Source: Venturia oleaginea
Lineage: Eukaryota; Ascomycota; Dothideomycetes; Venturiales; Venturiaceae
Assembly: GCA_013176395.1 (NCBI GenBank)
Contig: JABMLP010000004.1
Span: 744,001 to 808,000, forward strand
DNA: 64,000 nt
Direction of reading: 5' to 3'
Positions 36,855 through 48,274 of this stretch are shown one piece after another. Every line of letters begins with the position of its first letter. Position 1 is the first letter of the stretch. Position numbers and translations under genes: made by a program. Below the pieces are notes generated by a model. It was given only the letters and a program-made list of their open reading frames with translations, was not told the DNA's origin and made no database searches.

Positions 36855-37069
36855 AAAGATAGACTCACTGAATGCTCACTGGAACGTTTCCACTTGTAAT
36901 ATCCACAGTATTTAGCCCCTTGCTCTGGTGTTGGAAGAGGACAACCACCCTCGCAACTGCCGCCTTCGACAAGACCCTCGCCTTTGGGGCAGTTTGCTGG
37001 GGATTTCTTTGCTGGTTTTTGGGCGAGAGCCAGGTTTGGGAGGAGGAGGGCGAAGAGGAAAAGACGCAT
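36851..37069 (-). CDS. Small secreted cysteine-containing protein
   Basis: The frame starts MRLFLFALLLPNLALAQKPA, a strong signal peptide with likely cleavage after ALA. The mature part has four cysteines: ANCPKGEGLVEGGSCEGGCP and KYCGYYKWKRSS. A GTGAGT donor sits at CATTCA/GTGAGT just before the end, so the true C-terminus may lie in another exon; read through, it is 72 residues. It is effector-like in size and cysteine content, but no family is recognised. A second ORF 300 bp away on the same strand starts with a very similar signal peptide. Confidence 0.55.
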   Translation of the reverse strand: MRLFLFALLLPNLALAQKPAKKSPANCPKGEGLVEGGSCEGGCPLPTPEQGAKYCGYYKWKRSSEHSVSLSF

Positions 37070-37263
37070 ATCTATAGCAGGCGATGAATTATTGTTGAGA
37101 GGGATTTTGGAAAGTCGATCAACTAATCGGCTCGCAGAGTAGGAATGATGGCAGTCTTATGGAAATGATACGGTCAATTACCCTGTCGCAAGGAACAACA
37201 AATTGTGATTCGGAACATTTATTTCGACAGGGTCCAATTAATCCGAGGTATACGATTTTATGT

Positions 37264-37365
37264 CTACCCAAGTCCTTGTCGTACGACCACCTTGCCGGCG
37301 CCGCACTGGAGGGCTTGGGCGAGAGCCAAGGTTGGGAGGAGGAGAGAGAAGATGAAGAATTTCAT
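37264..37365 (-). CDS. Signal-peptide ORF related to the neighbouring small secreted gene, possibly truncated
   Basis: From the ATG at 37365 the frame reads MKFFIFSLLLPTLALAQALQ and then CGAGKVVVRQGLG before a stop, 33 codons. The signal peptide matches that of the ORF starting at 37069 at most positions (xFxFxLLLPxLALAQ), and the nucleotide context (CCTCCTCCCAACCT.GCTCTCGCCCA) is also shared, so the two arose by tandem duplication. GT dinucleotides after GGCAAG could be a donor leading to a lost second exon. It may be a truncated copy. Confidence 0.45.
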   Translation of the reverse strand: MKFFIFSLLLPTLALAQALQCGAGKVVVRQGLG

Positions 37366-37399
37366 AATAATGGCGGGTGACAAGGTGTTGATATCGTTA

Positions 37400-38760
37400 A
37401 GATAGGTATTGGATAGATAAAAACTAGTTTAACTCCAAAGTAAGGGAATAACTGAGGATTTACAGAGTTTCGCCCACTGAGACACTTGAAATTGAGATAT
37501 ATCTTCTTAGGATATTGTTAGCCAGTAGAGTGGTTGATTCCGTGCCCGCTCCTCACGAAAGCGAAGGCAAAATATAATAATAATTAGCTCGTTCCGAAGG
37601 TTGAGTAACGCGGAGGTGGCTTCACGTAAAGAATGCTTTATATATATTGTGTTTTCGAGGTTGTTAAGGTTAAATTGCAGCACGTAATCGAGTTATTTTT
37701 TTAGCTTAACAGCAGTAATATATTTTGGAGCTCATCTGTTAATGTATTTTAGGACTACCATTACGTTTGATTGTCCGATCGTCCTTTTGGCTTCTTATTC
37801 TTTCAACTAGGTTCTGCGAGAATCTTCCTCAATAGATATTGTCGTTTGTGTATCAACGTAGACATTCTCAAATTTTTCAACTCATTGCGTTAGTGACTCT
37901 AAGAGCTCTGCCCAAATACGGAACCTTACTAAAACATATAGAGGCTTGGAGAAGCTTATATGGTAAAACCCTCTAAAACGGTCCTATCCGGGTCCCTAGC
38001 TTTTAATAAAGTACTGTGATATTACTTTAGCGCAGTCACTTAAAAAACTTCAAGAGTGTCCACGTTGATGCACAAACGAATCTTTCGTTTAAGATTTCTA
38101 TCTTGAGAGTTTCTCGAGATTTTTATCTAATCAGACTTCTTTTTACTCGCGGGCAAAGATTCACTCGTACCTCGTGGCATCGCTCCGCTCGTAGATAGAA
38201 TTCTTCCCCCTTAACTTCCGCGAGAGTGTCCGAAAGAGGGAGAATTATATCTTACAAGTCAGACTTCTTTTTAATTACGTGCTGAGAGATTTACTCGTGC
38301 CTTGTATCGTCGCTACGCACATAGAGGATTTGAGCGTAAATACTACCGTTTGAAAAGAAGTTGAAATCTCGAAAATTCGATTTTAGAGTTGCGAAGAACA
38401 ATCACTGTTTGTACTTGGATGTCTACGAGCGGAGAAGCGAGCAAGAGAGATAAGTTCTACAAGGCGCGAGTAAATCTCAGCACGCGAGTACGAAGAGCAT
38501 CTTGTTTATGAGTTATCGCCCATATTAGGAGATTAATTATCAACCATGTTCGTCCAACTCTGCCCATCAACTTTATCAAGAGCCACCACCATACACACCA
38601 TTCAATCAGAATTTGTCCTGTGAGGCGCCGTGAGGCGGTGGAGGGGGCTGCGGCTGCGGCGAACAACAAATCCAAAGTCTGCCTTTGTACTAAGCCATAG
38701 AGATTCAGTCATCCGATAATATTTTGAATACTTTATGAAATATCTAGGCGTAACAAGATG
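37400..38760. repeat. AT-rich, mutated repeat island
   Basis: Coding-free, TA-rich sequence. A block opening TCAGACTTCTTTTTA recurs at 38131 and 38259 (128 bp apart), each followed by a diverged ACTCGT.CCT.GT...TCGCT.CGC motif. An inverted partner of the second block, GCGAGTAAATCTCAGCACGC, lies at about 38467. The texture fits an old repeat altered by C-to-T mutation. Confidence 0.5.
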
Positions 38761-38784
38761 AGGATAAGGTAGAAAGATAAACTT

Positions 38785-40366
38785 ACCGGCTAAATGACTG
38801 TACACCCACAATCATCGATTTTTCGGACCAGCACATACACGCAATGACTACCACAATCATTTGGCATGAACACAAATTCGTGTATATTTTAGTCATTAAT
38901 TGTATGCGATAGTCACTGATTATATGTTTGAGGCCAAAAGGTTCAGCCATTCATTGCATAGAGTCGCTGCTGTAATCGAAGTCAATCTCAGGGGCATTAC
39001 GCCGGCCATCACCATAGAATGGCGCTAACCGCATTTGAATAATGTACAGACTCAAACTACACGGCAATCGACTCAACTCAAATAAATTCATCATTTTGGC
39101 TCAAATATCTCGCTCAGAACCGTGCTAAGGCCGCTGTACATACTGCCGGCGGCCTCAAAATCGCTCATTCTTCCTCCGATAACAACTCAATGTCCCTACC
39201 AATCTCACTAGCATCGCAGGCGGGGTCATTACCTTCTTCTCTGCCAAACATTGTGAGGTTTTCGATGATGGCTTCGAGGAACCATTCCCACCAATCTTTT
39301 GACTCTGTAGGTACGATTGCCCAGGCTACGAGGTTTTTTCGTCGGCATCCACGGTGGTGACAACAAGCAGGATGCCTCCATATTTGGAGGAGCAGTGAGT
39401 GCAGTCAAAGACGAGAAGACTACCCCATCTGTCAAGAGCCAAAGTACACGCCGAAGGCATAATTACAGCGGCTTGAAAGACACCTCTCTCTGACTTGTAC
39501 TTGATAGTAGCGCCGTTATATAAGTTGCAGAGTTCAGCCCAATCTGCGCTAATGTCTCCCTCCTCCTCAGAGATGAACTCATGATCGTGAATCTTCGCGT
39601 CGTGAAGCGCCAGTAGCAAGGGTTTGATGTACTGAAACTGCTTACTCTCCTCCCCTTCAATCTGGTTCCTAACCTCTACCACAGTGTGATGGGCTTGCCG
39701 GCTGGAGATCTTATTGCCCTGCTCGAGACGTGCTTCATCTTGTACGAATTTCGAGGGGAGTTTGCGATTATTGGCGACGATATCGAAGTGGTTTCGAGCG
39801 AGATATTTGGCTGAATGAACGCGCTGCCAGCCAATATGACACTGGGAGGGACACGTATGCTTCTTAAGTTGTCGTAACTTCCACTCCTTTGGCTTGCCTA
39901 CGAGGACTACTCGTATTGCGAAATGGCATGTATGCTTCTCACGACCACGGCATTCGAGTTGCCAGAACTGGGGCTTGCTGTTCTTAACGTTGAAAGACTC
40001 ATTGGCGGCCGCAATCGCGTCGGTAATGAGGTTTTTGGCTTCCTCAAGAGTCTCGAAAGTCATTCCAAGCTGGAGCGTTGGACAGGGAGGGATATCTTCA
40101 GGTGCAGGAGGTTTTTGAGAGCGCTGGGACAGCGCCTGGCTTGATAATAGTGTCGCCATAGGTGTAATTTGAAGTTGTTGGTGTTGCTGAAATCGGGTTT
40201 TTGAGCAGAAGTTTGCACGGTAAGTTGCCATCCACTGTGTTGATTGCTAAGTTACAGAATTGTATGTATGTAATAGTCATTGAACATACAATAATTGCAA
40301 TCCTCGCAATCATGTATGCAATAGTCCGAAAAATCGATGATTGTGGGTGTACAGTCATTAGCCGGT
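38785..40366. mobile_element. Mutator-like DNA transposon (MULE), 1.58 kb, with terminal inverted repeats
   Basis: Two inverted copies of about 43 bp bound the element: ACCGGCTAAATGACTGTACA..CGATTTTTCGGAC at 38785-38828 and its complement at 40324-40366, differing by one inserted A. Further subterminal TAGTCATT..TGTATGC motifs lie inside each end. The interior carries a disrupted MULE transposase on the minus strand. No clear target duplication of 8-11 bp was seen beside the repeats. Confidence 0.85.
39165..40231 (-). pseudogene. MULE transposase, N-terminal half, with a frame break
   Basis: From the ATG at 40231 the frame runs 301 codons. It has a zinc-binding FAR1/WRKY-like head (QFWQLECRGREKHTCHFAIR, then KHTCPSQCHIGW), a helical linker and the start of the MULE catalytic core SLLVFDCTHCSSKYGGILLVV, in which the Asp is the first catalytic acid. 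After TTVDADE the protein should continue NLVAWAIVPTESKDWWEWF; this is present, but one base out of phase, at a run of six A (plus-strand T-run 39334-39339). It then reads to a stop at 39165. The rest of the catalytic core is absent, so the copy is non-autonomous. Confidence 0.75.
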
Positions 40367-41262
40367 CTTCTAAGAGCTGAGACAGCCGTTTATCAAGACC
40401 TACAGGATTCTCGTTGAATTTTGATAAGATTCTAATTGAATCCAAAGATTTCATATCATAGAATATGAACTTTATTAGGCGTGATCGACGAATTGATGAT
40501 AAGGGACGCGTTTGATAGGCAAGATTTTCATGCAAATGTCCTCGTTGACGTGAAAAGCACACCGCTAAAACTCGCGGCATCCGGGAAATGCCAAAAACAG
40601 GATGTATATTTGAAGCCGTTGGACTACTTTTCTAGGCCAATGAATGAGGTTGTATTAATTAGATTTAAGCGCTTTTGGAGTGATTGTTGCAGGGGTGGTA
40701 GAATCGCCATCTAGGAGGCTCACAAAGATTGGATGAAGTGCGAGAAACGCTCGGTTCTACACGGCATCTTCACCCGAGCTCGTATTATTGGCTAACATAC
40801 ATCCCATTTTTAACATTGCCCGGATGCCATGAGTTTTAACGGTATCGTTCTAGTGCATTGTTAGCCGGTAAACAGGTCTGCTCGACGCGAGACATAATAA
40901 CAACTCGGCCCGAAGAGTTGGCAATGCAGAGGTGGCTTGAAATACTATTGATAACAACTGGCTGGATCCGAGAAGTGAACGACGCTGAGGTGCCTTGGCG
41001 TAAAGGACGGCTTTGTAGCGGGGGCTCCCCACTCTCATGGTTGATCACAGGATGTTGGTGAGGCCAGCGCGTTAGCGCTATGATGAGACGGGGAGTAATC
41101 TACAGAGATGAGCTACGGAGACCCGGCTATTCATAGCGATCCTGACAGTTACCGTACGGGCTAAGGAGTATCTTCCTGCCATTTAAAGATGAACAGCCTG
41201 CAAGGGATCAGTGTACCTCACAGCAGATCATCATCAACCTTTCGACGCCCTCCCAATTCCCT
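40367..41262. other. Intergenic, no supported gene
   Basis: AT-rich, short frames only. No feature recognised between the MULE and the 3' end of the acyl-CoA dehydrogenase gene. Confidence 0.45.
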
Positions 41263-42774
41263 TCAGTAACTCCTAGGCAACCCCAAAACCCTCTCCGCCA
41301 AATAATTCAAGCACATCTCCGGACTGACAGGCGCAATCCTCGGTATCAACACCTCCCTCAGATATCGCTCAACATGATATTCCTTCGCGTATCCATAACC
41401 TGTCAAAGTCCTGAGATTAGCACATGCCCTTCTCATAATCAGGGTATACCCAGATGGTGAGCCAGATTCTGTAGCGAAGAGGCGGAAGGGCCGGGGGAGG
41501 AAAGATACTTGCCGCCATGTGCCATGACCGCCCTCTCACAGGCCGTGTACGCCATCTCCCCCGCCATCCATTTACAACTGTTTGCCAAAGCACCAAGGTT
41601 GGGATCATTGTGGTCGAGGTCGTAGGCGCGGGCGGCGGTGGCGATGAGGGCGCGGGTGGCTTCGAGTTGGATGTAGGAAGATGCTAGTGGGTGTTGGATT
41701 GCTTGGTTTTGGCCTGGATAGACAATTAGATTCTGAAGTCGAAGGTGAACAAGTCAGGGTGGTAGGTAGGGTTGGAGTGGGGCTCTTACCAATAGGTCTC
41801 CCAAACACGACTCGTTCAGCAGCATAATTTGCTGCTCGGCGGATTGCTGCGTACCCGATTCCTATCGCTTCAGCTGATAGCAGGATTCGCTCAGCGTTAA
41901 GACCAGCCATGATAAGTTTAAACCCGTTTCCTTCTTCACCGACCAAATCTTCTGCAGGAACCTTCCAGCCATCATAAAAAACAGTATTCGTATCCACAGT
42001 CGCTCGCCCCATCTTATGAATCTCCGTAATCTTAACCTGTTCCCTATCCAAATCCGTGTAAAACAATGACAACCCCTGACTAGGCCTCTTACACTCCTTA
42101 ATCGGCGTCGTCCTCACTAAAATCAAAATCTTCTCCGCAACCTGCGCAGTAGAAGTCCAAACTTTACTCCCACTCAAACTATACGTCCGCCCGTCCGAGC
42201 TCTTTCTCGCAAAACTCTGCAACTTCAACGTATCAAGCCCAGTATTCGCTTCGGTAACACCAAAACAAGCCCTCTCCCTCCCCTCCACAAGCGGTATAAG
42301 CCATCGTTCCTTTTGCTTCTTATCCCCAAATTTAACAACAGGTTCCAACCCAAAAATATTCATATGCACACTCGACGTCGCCGCACCACCACCCCCAGAC
42401 TCAGCAATCGTTCCCATCATCGTCGTTGCTTCTTGGAGGCCGAGTTCGGAACCACCATACTGGGCGGGGATACAGATGCCCAGCCAACCTGCTGAGGCAA
42501 TGGCGGTGGTGAATTCAATGGGCCAGCGGGGGTTGCGGTCGTGGTCGAGCCAGTAGGAGTCTGGGAATTTGGAGCAGATTTTTGTGATTGCGGATCGGAC
42601 TTCGCGTTGGGAGTCGGTAAGTTCTGGGAGGTCGGGGAGGTATTCTCGAGCGCGGGCGTGGATGGTGCGTTGTAATCTTTGTTGTGACGGGAAGGGATGT
42701 TGGGATGCAGAGCTACATCGTAATGAGGAGATCGCACAACGAGCAAAGATTCTCTTAGGAATCATCATGGCCAT
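41263..42774 (-). CDS. Acyl-CoA dehydrogenase, probably mitochondrial
   Basis: Exons 42774..41790, 41713..41509 and 41410..41263 join in phase to 445 residues. The N-terminus MAMMIPKRIFARCAISSLRC is a likely mitochondrial presequence. The ACAD fold reads in order: N-terminal helical domain (GWLGICIPAQYGGSELGLQE), FAD-contacting FGVTEANTGLDTLKLQ and SLSGSKVWTSTA, the middle beta domain (IHKMGRATVDTNTVFYDGWK), and the C-terminal helical bundle with AERVVFGRPIG, CKWMAGEMAYTACERAVMAH and GYGYAKEYHVERYLREVLIP. It should oxidise an acyl-CoA to the 2-enoyl-CoA with electrons passed to ETF; chain length or branched-chain specificity cannot be read safely. The GGKTLTGYGYA junction is made by the last splice (GTATCT donor). 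The frame is intact. Confidence 0.9.
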
Positions 42775-43541
42775 GTTCTCGATTTGCAGGTTGAATCCTC
42801 ACAACTTCGAGTATTCTTAAGGTGATTGCGACGCGATCGTCGGGCTGATTTGTCAAAACCTGTATTTCAAAGTTTTCGAAAGCTCGACAACTCGAAGCAT
42901 CAAGTGAATCTATCTCAACCTCAACGATAATTCTGGATGTCTGATCTCCAAGCTCTTCTCAGATCTTTCAATCCAATGGCCCCGAGTCATAGAAAGAAAA
43001 TTGCAAGCTGACGAGAGAGTTCCTTTACACAAAGCTTCATCTGACCATGCTAGCAGGTCTGGAATGCGCAGGAGCGCAGGAGAATATCAGAATCAAGATG
43101 CAGATGCTGTGCTTCAATAGGAGGGAGATGGAAGAGCAAAGACTTTGAAGTCGTCCTCTTGCGTGAATCGGCCCGCAACGCCCCAACCGTGATCGGCCAG
43201 AATGCACTGCATAATCTCTATGCAGAGTGCGGAGAAATTGATAACAGGTTGAGAGTGGTTAGCCGACAACCCGAAAGAGAGCATGCAGATCCTAAGCCAA
43301 CAAGGCCTAACCCTAGCTGGTAGCAATTGTCAGGTTAGTCCAGAATCCCAGTGTCAGTGTCAGTGTCAGGAAACCGCGAATAATTTGTCTACTATGTCGA
43401 ATTGAGCAGTTCGCTTTCCACGACTCGCTTATGACCATGCATCATACCATGCGTCAACTCAATCATCCCCACTCAGACGCCATGTTATACAAGAACGCTC
43501 CCAAACCACATCCTCAAAGGAATTCCAACAAAGCACTGAGG
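42775..43541. other. Intergenic, no supported gene
   Basis: Short frames only; includes a GTGTCA triplet repeat (CAGTGTCAGTGTCAGTGTCAG) at about 43350. It separates two minus-strand genes. Confidence 0.5.
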
Positions 43542-44754
43542 TCACGACGCAGGATGTCCTCTCTGAATACTATTCAACTTTGTGCAGTAAGGCATCTTCA
43601 TAGTCCTCGCTCTCTCCATAGCAACATTGTCCTGAAAAAACCATCCTTGCGCATCCTGCATCAATTGCGACCTCGTTTGTTGCTCGATACTACATTTCGA
43701 ATCGAGGTGATGCATATATCTAGTCTCTGCCGTTCGGTCTAGAACTTGCCATTGTTTTTTTGAGTAATCGGCGACTTCTGTTGGGTTGACGTAGTAGGGT
43801 ACTTTAAGGTTGTAAGAGACGTGTTTTTGGGTATGTGGTGGTACGGGGGATTCGAAGCGCATATTTGGTCCTGAAGGTGCCGAGTTGGAAAATAGGGTTG
43901 ATAGAAGTGGGAAGATGAAGAGGAGTATCAGAGGTAGGAGAGACGTTAATATCGAACCTGCAGTCTGCGGTGGTTCCTCTCCAGTTGCTGGGCGTCTTCG
44001 TGGCCTGCCGCCGCCGAATTGATTCACTCGTATGCCAGGTCCTCCTCCTCCTAGGTTGAAGACAAAGCCTGGTCCCGTGTCGAATCCTGTTTCATATGTC
44101 AGCCTGATCAATATACCGTGTAGATGTGTGTAAACGTACCTCCAAATCCACCACCCCCGAAGCCACCACCACCACCAAAGAATTGCCTAAATAACTCTTC
44201 CGGAGATATTTCCTCCTCAAACATAGGCCCTCGCGCACCAGGTGACCTGAATCCGCCACCACTAAAAGGCGAAGCCCCATGCGAAGCCGAAGCACTCTGA
44301 AATCTCGAGTCCGGATCCTGACCAAACTTATCAAACTTCTGTTTCTTATCCGGATCACTCAATACTTGAAAAGCCCTCGATACCTCTGTCACAATAAGCA
44401 TTAGCACACCCATCCCTCAAATCTCCTATACGCTCTTCCCTTCCCTCGCCCACACAAAAGATATGACTCACTCTTAAAAGCTTCATCCGCCCCCTCATAC
44501 CCATTTTTATCCGGATGCGTCAAAAGACTCAACTTCCTATAAGCTTTCTTGATCTCTCCGTCCGTACAGGTCGTCTTAACCGTCTCCAACCCCAGGATAT
44601 CGTAGAATGCCGTTGCGCCGCATCTCTTTACTCTTAGCACTGCGGCTTTTTGTTCTGTGGTGTATGCTCGACCTGCGCTGCCATCGTGGTGCGATCGATG
44701 TGATGCGTTGCCGTTCGGTTGCTGTGCGTCGCTGCCGCTGGCTTTGGCGGACAT
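43542..44754 (-). CDS. ER membrane J-domain protein (DNAJB12/Hlj1 type)
   Basis: Exons 44754..44472, 44385..44140 and 44086..43542 give 357 residues. The J domain (about residues 48-115: [27 protein letters not shown] with the HPD motif, [18 protein letters not shown]) starts Hsp70 ATPase. A Gly/Phe-rich linker follows ([17 protein letters not shown]), then one transmembrane helix ([20 protein letters not shown]) and a C-terminal domain of the DUF1977 type ([20 protein letters not shown]), the layout of DNAJB12/14 and yeast Hlj1. It probably faces the cytosol from the ER membrane and acts in ER-associated degradation. Introns fall within the J domain and the Gly-rich linker. The frame is intact. 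Confidence 0.9.
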
Positions 44755-45019
44755 GGCGCCTAGGAAGTGGGAGGGAGACGCGAAGTCGAAGGAATGTCTA
44801 GGGTGAGGCTATGTAGGTTCGAGGGGTATGGGTATCGGCAGTGGTGTTGTTGTTACTTCTTTTGCTGTAGAATTGAGGATTCTGGCCTCATCAATCTCGC
44901 TAGGAAAGGAACTTGCCGCAATCGAAGAAGTTGCTGGACCAATAATGACGGAATAAAATCTACCAACAACATTCAATTCCCCCGCCCAAGTGCTCCAATT
45001 CTCTATAACAACACTCGAA

Positions 45020-45675
45020 ATGGCGGATTCAGAAAATGTCAAAGACAGTGCCGTGCACAAGATTCGGAATTGGGGAGGTAAGTCTCTTTCAACATCCGGC
45101 GAGCTCATGTGCCGCATCATGAAATAGTTGGTTCTACCATACTATCCTGCTATTTCACCTTCTTCTACTACTGCTTCTTGTAATTCTCTATGCAAGATTT
45201 CCAAAGCTAACCCCCACACTCACAGAATCCTCCTTCCCACCAACCCTCCTCGCAACCCTCGTCACAGCGCAACACTTTAAACCCTTTCAAACTCTGCCTA
45301 TGCTATTCCCTCCCGTGTTACTACTATCCTCATATCTGAATATTAATGGTTTTAAGACGGATGCTGCGGGGATAAGTGCTGCGTGGAGTGGGTTGTATCT
45401 TTTGCTTGCTTTGAGGCGGAAACAGGTGAGCTGAGCCTTTCCTGTCACATCGGAACTGGCGGGAGCAGAAGGGGATGAAGTCCCAATCTTGTAATCGACA
45501 TCGAAGCTTCAGAGAAGATAGAGAAGGGCTCGAGCTAACGCACTCACAGGGTCTACGAAAAAAATTTGGAGTAAGAGGTGTAACGAGAGGAGCTACACTC
45601 GGTCTCTGCGTGGTGAATATGGTTGGTGGTGGTTTGGCATATACCTTTGGAAAGAGAGAGGATGAAGAAGAATAA
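45020..45675 (+). CDS. Small membrane protein, AIM19-like
   Basis: Exons 45020..45077, 45226..45425 and 45550..45675, with consistent phases, give 127 residues starting MADSENVKDSAVHKIRNWGG. Two or three hydrophobic segments are visible (FPPVLLLSSYLNI; GISAAWSGLYLLLAL; ATLGLCVVNMVGGGLAYTFG). The segment AAWSGLYLLLALRRK resembles the ATWSALYLI segment of yeast Aim19, a mitochondrial membrane protein of unknown biochemical role, and the overall size fits that family. The C-terminus is charged (GKREDEEE). The gene is divergent from the DnaJ gene, with about 265 bp between start codons. Identity as AIM19 is tentative. Confidence 0.6.
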
Positions 45676-47179
45676 GCAGATATAAGGGCAAGCAATAATG
45701 TATATTCTGTATGATTACGGCATGGGACGATATGGGATGGATTTTGGGTGCATTTGTACATAAATATTGGGCGGCTGAAGATATTTCCCTCTTCAAGAAG
45801 ACTCGGGCTCGCAAAAACTGTACGAGTACACCTTGAAGCAATCAAACACATGTTCAAAATCTACCTGGCCCGCAGAGTACAAACCATCTACAACAAATAC
45901 TAGGGAATATCATGCAGTATATAACAAATCACAGCCCTCGTTATATGCTCGGACAACCACCACTATCAGACAGCACTCAGCTTAGGATTGATATCGATAA
46001 TTGCCTAGTAACCCAACTTTTAGAAATTATTAGAAATTTATCGATAGCATTCTTTGAGGACGAAGTCGCTCTTTGGACCCGCATGTTGGGCAGGGGGAAC
46101 GGCTACACAGTGACAGTTTAGTGACCATCATTCTATGAGCGGATTTGCGCGCTCGAGACTTTTTCTGATTGAGAACATCCAATTACATCGTACTCGGGCG
46201 ACCGGATATTCTGAGTGAATAGTCAATGACATATCCATCGTCTCCAATTCACGTCTTACTTAGGACCATCAAATGTTCTCGTTATCAAGCAAGATGATAA
46301 CTACTTGGACTTGAAATTCTCTTCAGTCTGTACACTTTTTTGGCAGAAACAATCGCTGCTCGAGCCGATTACTTCACTCGAATCGATGTGAATGCGGCAA
46401 ATCACATCGCCAATACATCATCTCACACTCAATCCCAATCCCAACCCCACCTCTTCCCACGCACACTTTCTCAAAACAAATCGGAAGTAAGTTGTGTTGG
46501 TAATGTTTCCCACAAATTGACGCAAAGTCCTCATGAATCTCACGCTCCTTTACGGAGTGGAAACCTCAGAGCCTGTAACACGAGTGGGATAGCTGATCCA
46601 TTTGAAAAGACGCCTTTTATTTTCTCTAGGCGTACTTTTTGAACTCGTGATTATGTGACTGAAATCGCCGAGTCTTCGAAAGCGCCTGTTATGTACGGAT
46701 GGGGGTGAAGATAGAGGGAGGAAAGTGGTTAGATGAGAGATGTGAAGAGAGATGGTGCGAAGTCAGTAACTTGGATTATGAACTCCTGGTGAGCTACGTT
46801 GAGGTGGAAGAAGCTTTTGATGCTTTGATGCGGCGCGAGGTCAGTGAGAGCTTTCACGTTGTGCTTAAGGACTTGAGCAGGAGCAACAATGTGGTTTCCT
46901 TCAAGCTCTCCGTGCACCAGAAGATTTGTCCTCTTGATTCTGATGGAAAGTGGTTGTGCGAAGCAATTATCGTGACGGAGAAGTTTTCTTCCGGTGATAT
47001 CAAGTTCATTAGGTGGTTTTCGCTCTACCCCTGTTTTGCTAGCACCTGAAATACCCGCATATGGAGAACAGAGTGCAAAGAACCCGCTCACGGGACACTT
47101 GTTACCATGAGCAAGTAAACAGCAGTTATAACGAACAGATATGCTGTCGCTTCAAAGGTAAGAACATCACAAAACAATC
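45676..47179. other. Intergenic, no supported gene
   Basis: Opposing frames of about 120 codons overlap at 46700-47090 (plus MGVKIEGGKWLDERCEERW, minus MSGFFALCSPYAGISGASK). Neither has domain or splice support, so neither is called. The rest holds short frames. Confidence 0.4.
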
Positions 47180-48274
47180 ATGGACGACGAATTCGGGTTC
47201 ATGGACTTTATGCCCGATCTGACAGTTTACAGCGTCTTCCAAATCGTGTTATTCGCGGGCCCTTGGCTTCTCCCTCGAGGACTTGCCTTCTACCGTTCTA
47301 TCAAATCAGCAAATCAGGGACCACACTCGAGTGTTCGCCCTCCTCCTCCCCACGTCCAGCGATGTCTCAATGTCCTCTTCGGCGGTGTCTTGGTCTGCCT
47401 TGTCCTCACCCTCCCATACTTCTCTACGCCGAACATATTCAAGGAAACTGGATCTCGACTCGGTCTCCCAACAAAACTCCTAAAATCACGATTACTTGCA
47501 TTGCGGGAGGGTAATCTCAGACCTCTGGAGCAACTGTTCTTGGAAAGGATGGAGGAGGAACCTCAGAAATGGAATGCCCCTAAGGATCTTGCTCTGCTGT
47601 ATGCAGCATACGGACCTGCCGCTGTGCTGCAATGTCCTTTCTGCAGTCCTGAGCAACCCAATTCCTACCTGTATTACGCATTGCCAGCAATCATGGGATG
47701 GCACATGGTTCACATATCCCTGCTTGGAGTCATCACATCCACATTCTTCTCTGGGAGCGAGGGCGCAAGATGGAGAACGTACGCCACGATTGCAGGCGTT
47801 GCTCTCGCGGCAGGAGAATTCTACATGACATACACCTACGATTGGGAGGCCAATGGTACAAAGAGAATGCTGGAAGAAGTAGATTGGTTCTACTGGAAGA
47901 TGCGCATGTGGCGTCAGCTTGCTTTTGCTACCATCGATGCGTTGCTAGGCTGGTTCCTCTGGCTGACGTCCACAAATCGATGGCTTGTAAAACCTGCCTC
48001 GGTTACAGAACAACTGAACGAGGCAACACAAACTCTGGCGGATTCATACACACAAATCAATATTGTGAGCAGTTTGCGGAATGCAATTGTCAGAGACAAT
48101 GAGTTGCGGGCCACGCAGGAGGAGTACTGGTTAGCCAATGCGCAGGAGACGCGGAACATGGAGAGTGAACGCGAGGTCATTGATGCGAGGAACATTGCGA
48201 TGAGTCGAATGGACATCAACAGGTTGAAGGGAACGTACGATATTTTTTTGGAACGTTCCTTTGCTACGTTGTAG
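47180..48274 (+). CDS. Conserved hypothetical multi-pass membrane protein
   Basis: A single uninterrupted frame of 364 residues from an ATG preceded by an A-rich context (AAACAATCATGG). Hydrophobic segments lie at about residues 16-35 (VFQIVLFAGPWLLPRGLAFY), 68-85 (VLFGGVLVCLVLTLPYF), 177-195, 204-222 and 252-268 (ATIDALLGWFLWLTS). A long helical, coiled-coil-like C-terminus follows (EQLNEATQTLADSYTQINIV, then RATQEEYWLANAQETRNMES). A CPFC motif sits before the third segment. I recognise this as the type of conserved ascomycete membrane protein without an assigned role and do not propose a function. Confidence 0.75.
   Translation: MDDEFGFMDFMPDLTVYSVFQIVLFAGPWLLPRGLAFYRSIKSANQGPHSSVRPPPPHVQRCLNVLFGGVLVCLVLTLPYFSTPNIFKETGSRLGLPTKLLKSRLLALREGNLRPLEQLFLERMEEEPQKWNAPKDLALLYAAYGPAAVLQCPFCSPEQPNSYLYYALPAIMGWHMVHISLLGVITSTFFSGSEGARWRTYATIAGVALAAGEFYMTYTYDWEANGTKRMLEEVDWFYWKMRMWRQLAFATIDALLGWFLWLTSTNRWLVKPASVTEQLNEATQTLADSYTQINIVSSLRNAIVRDNELRATQEEYWLANAQETRNMESEREVIDARNIAMSRMDINRLKGTYDIFLERSFATL

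Noticed and set aside
46699..47091. Overlapping frames of about 120 codons on both strands
   Set aside because: Could be a degraded gene, but neither strand shows a convincing domain, so no strand could be chosen.
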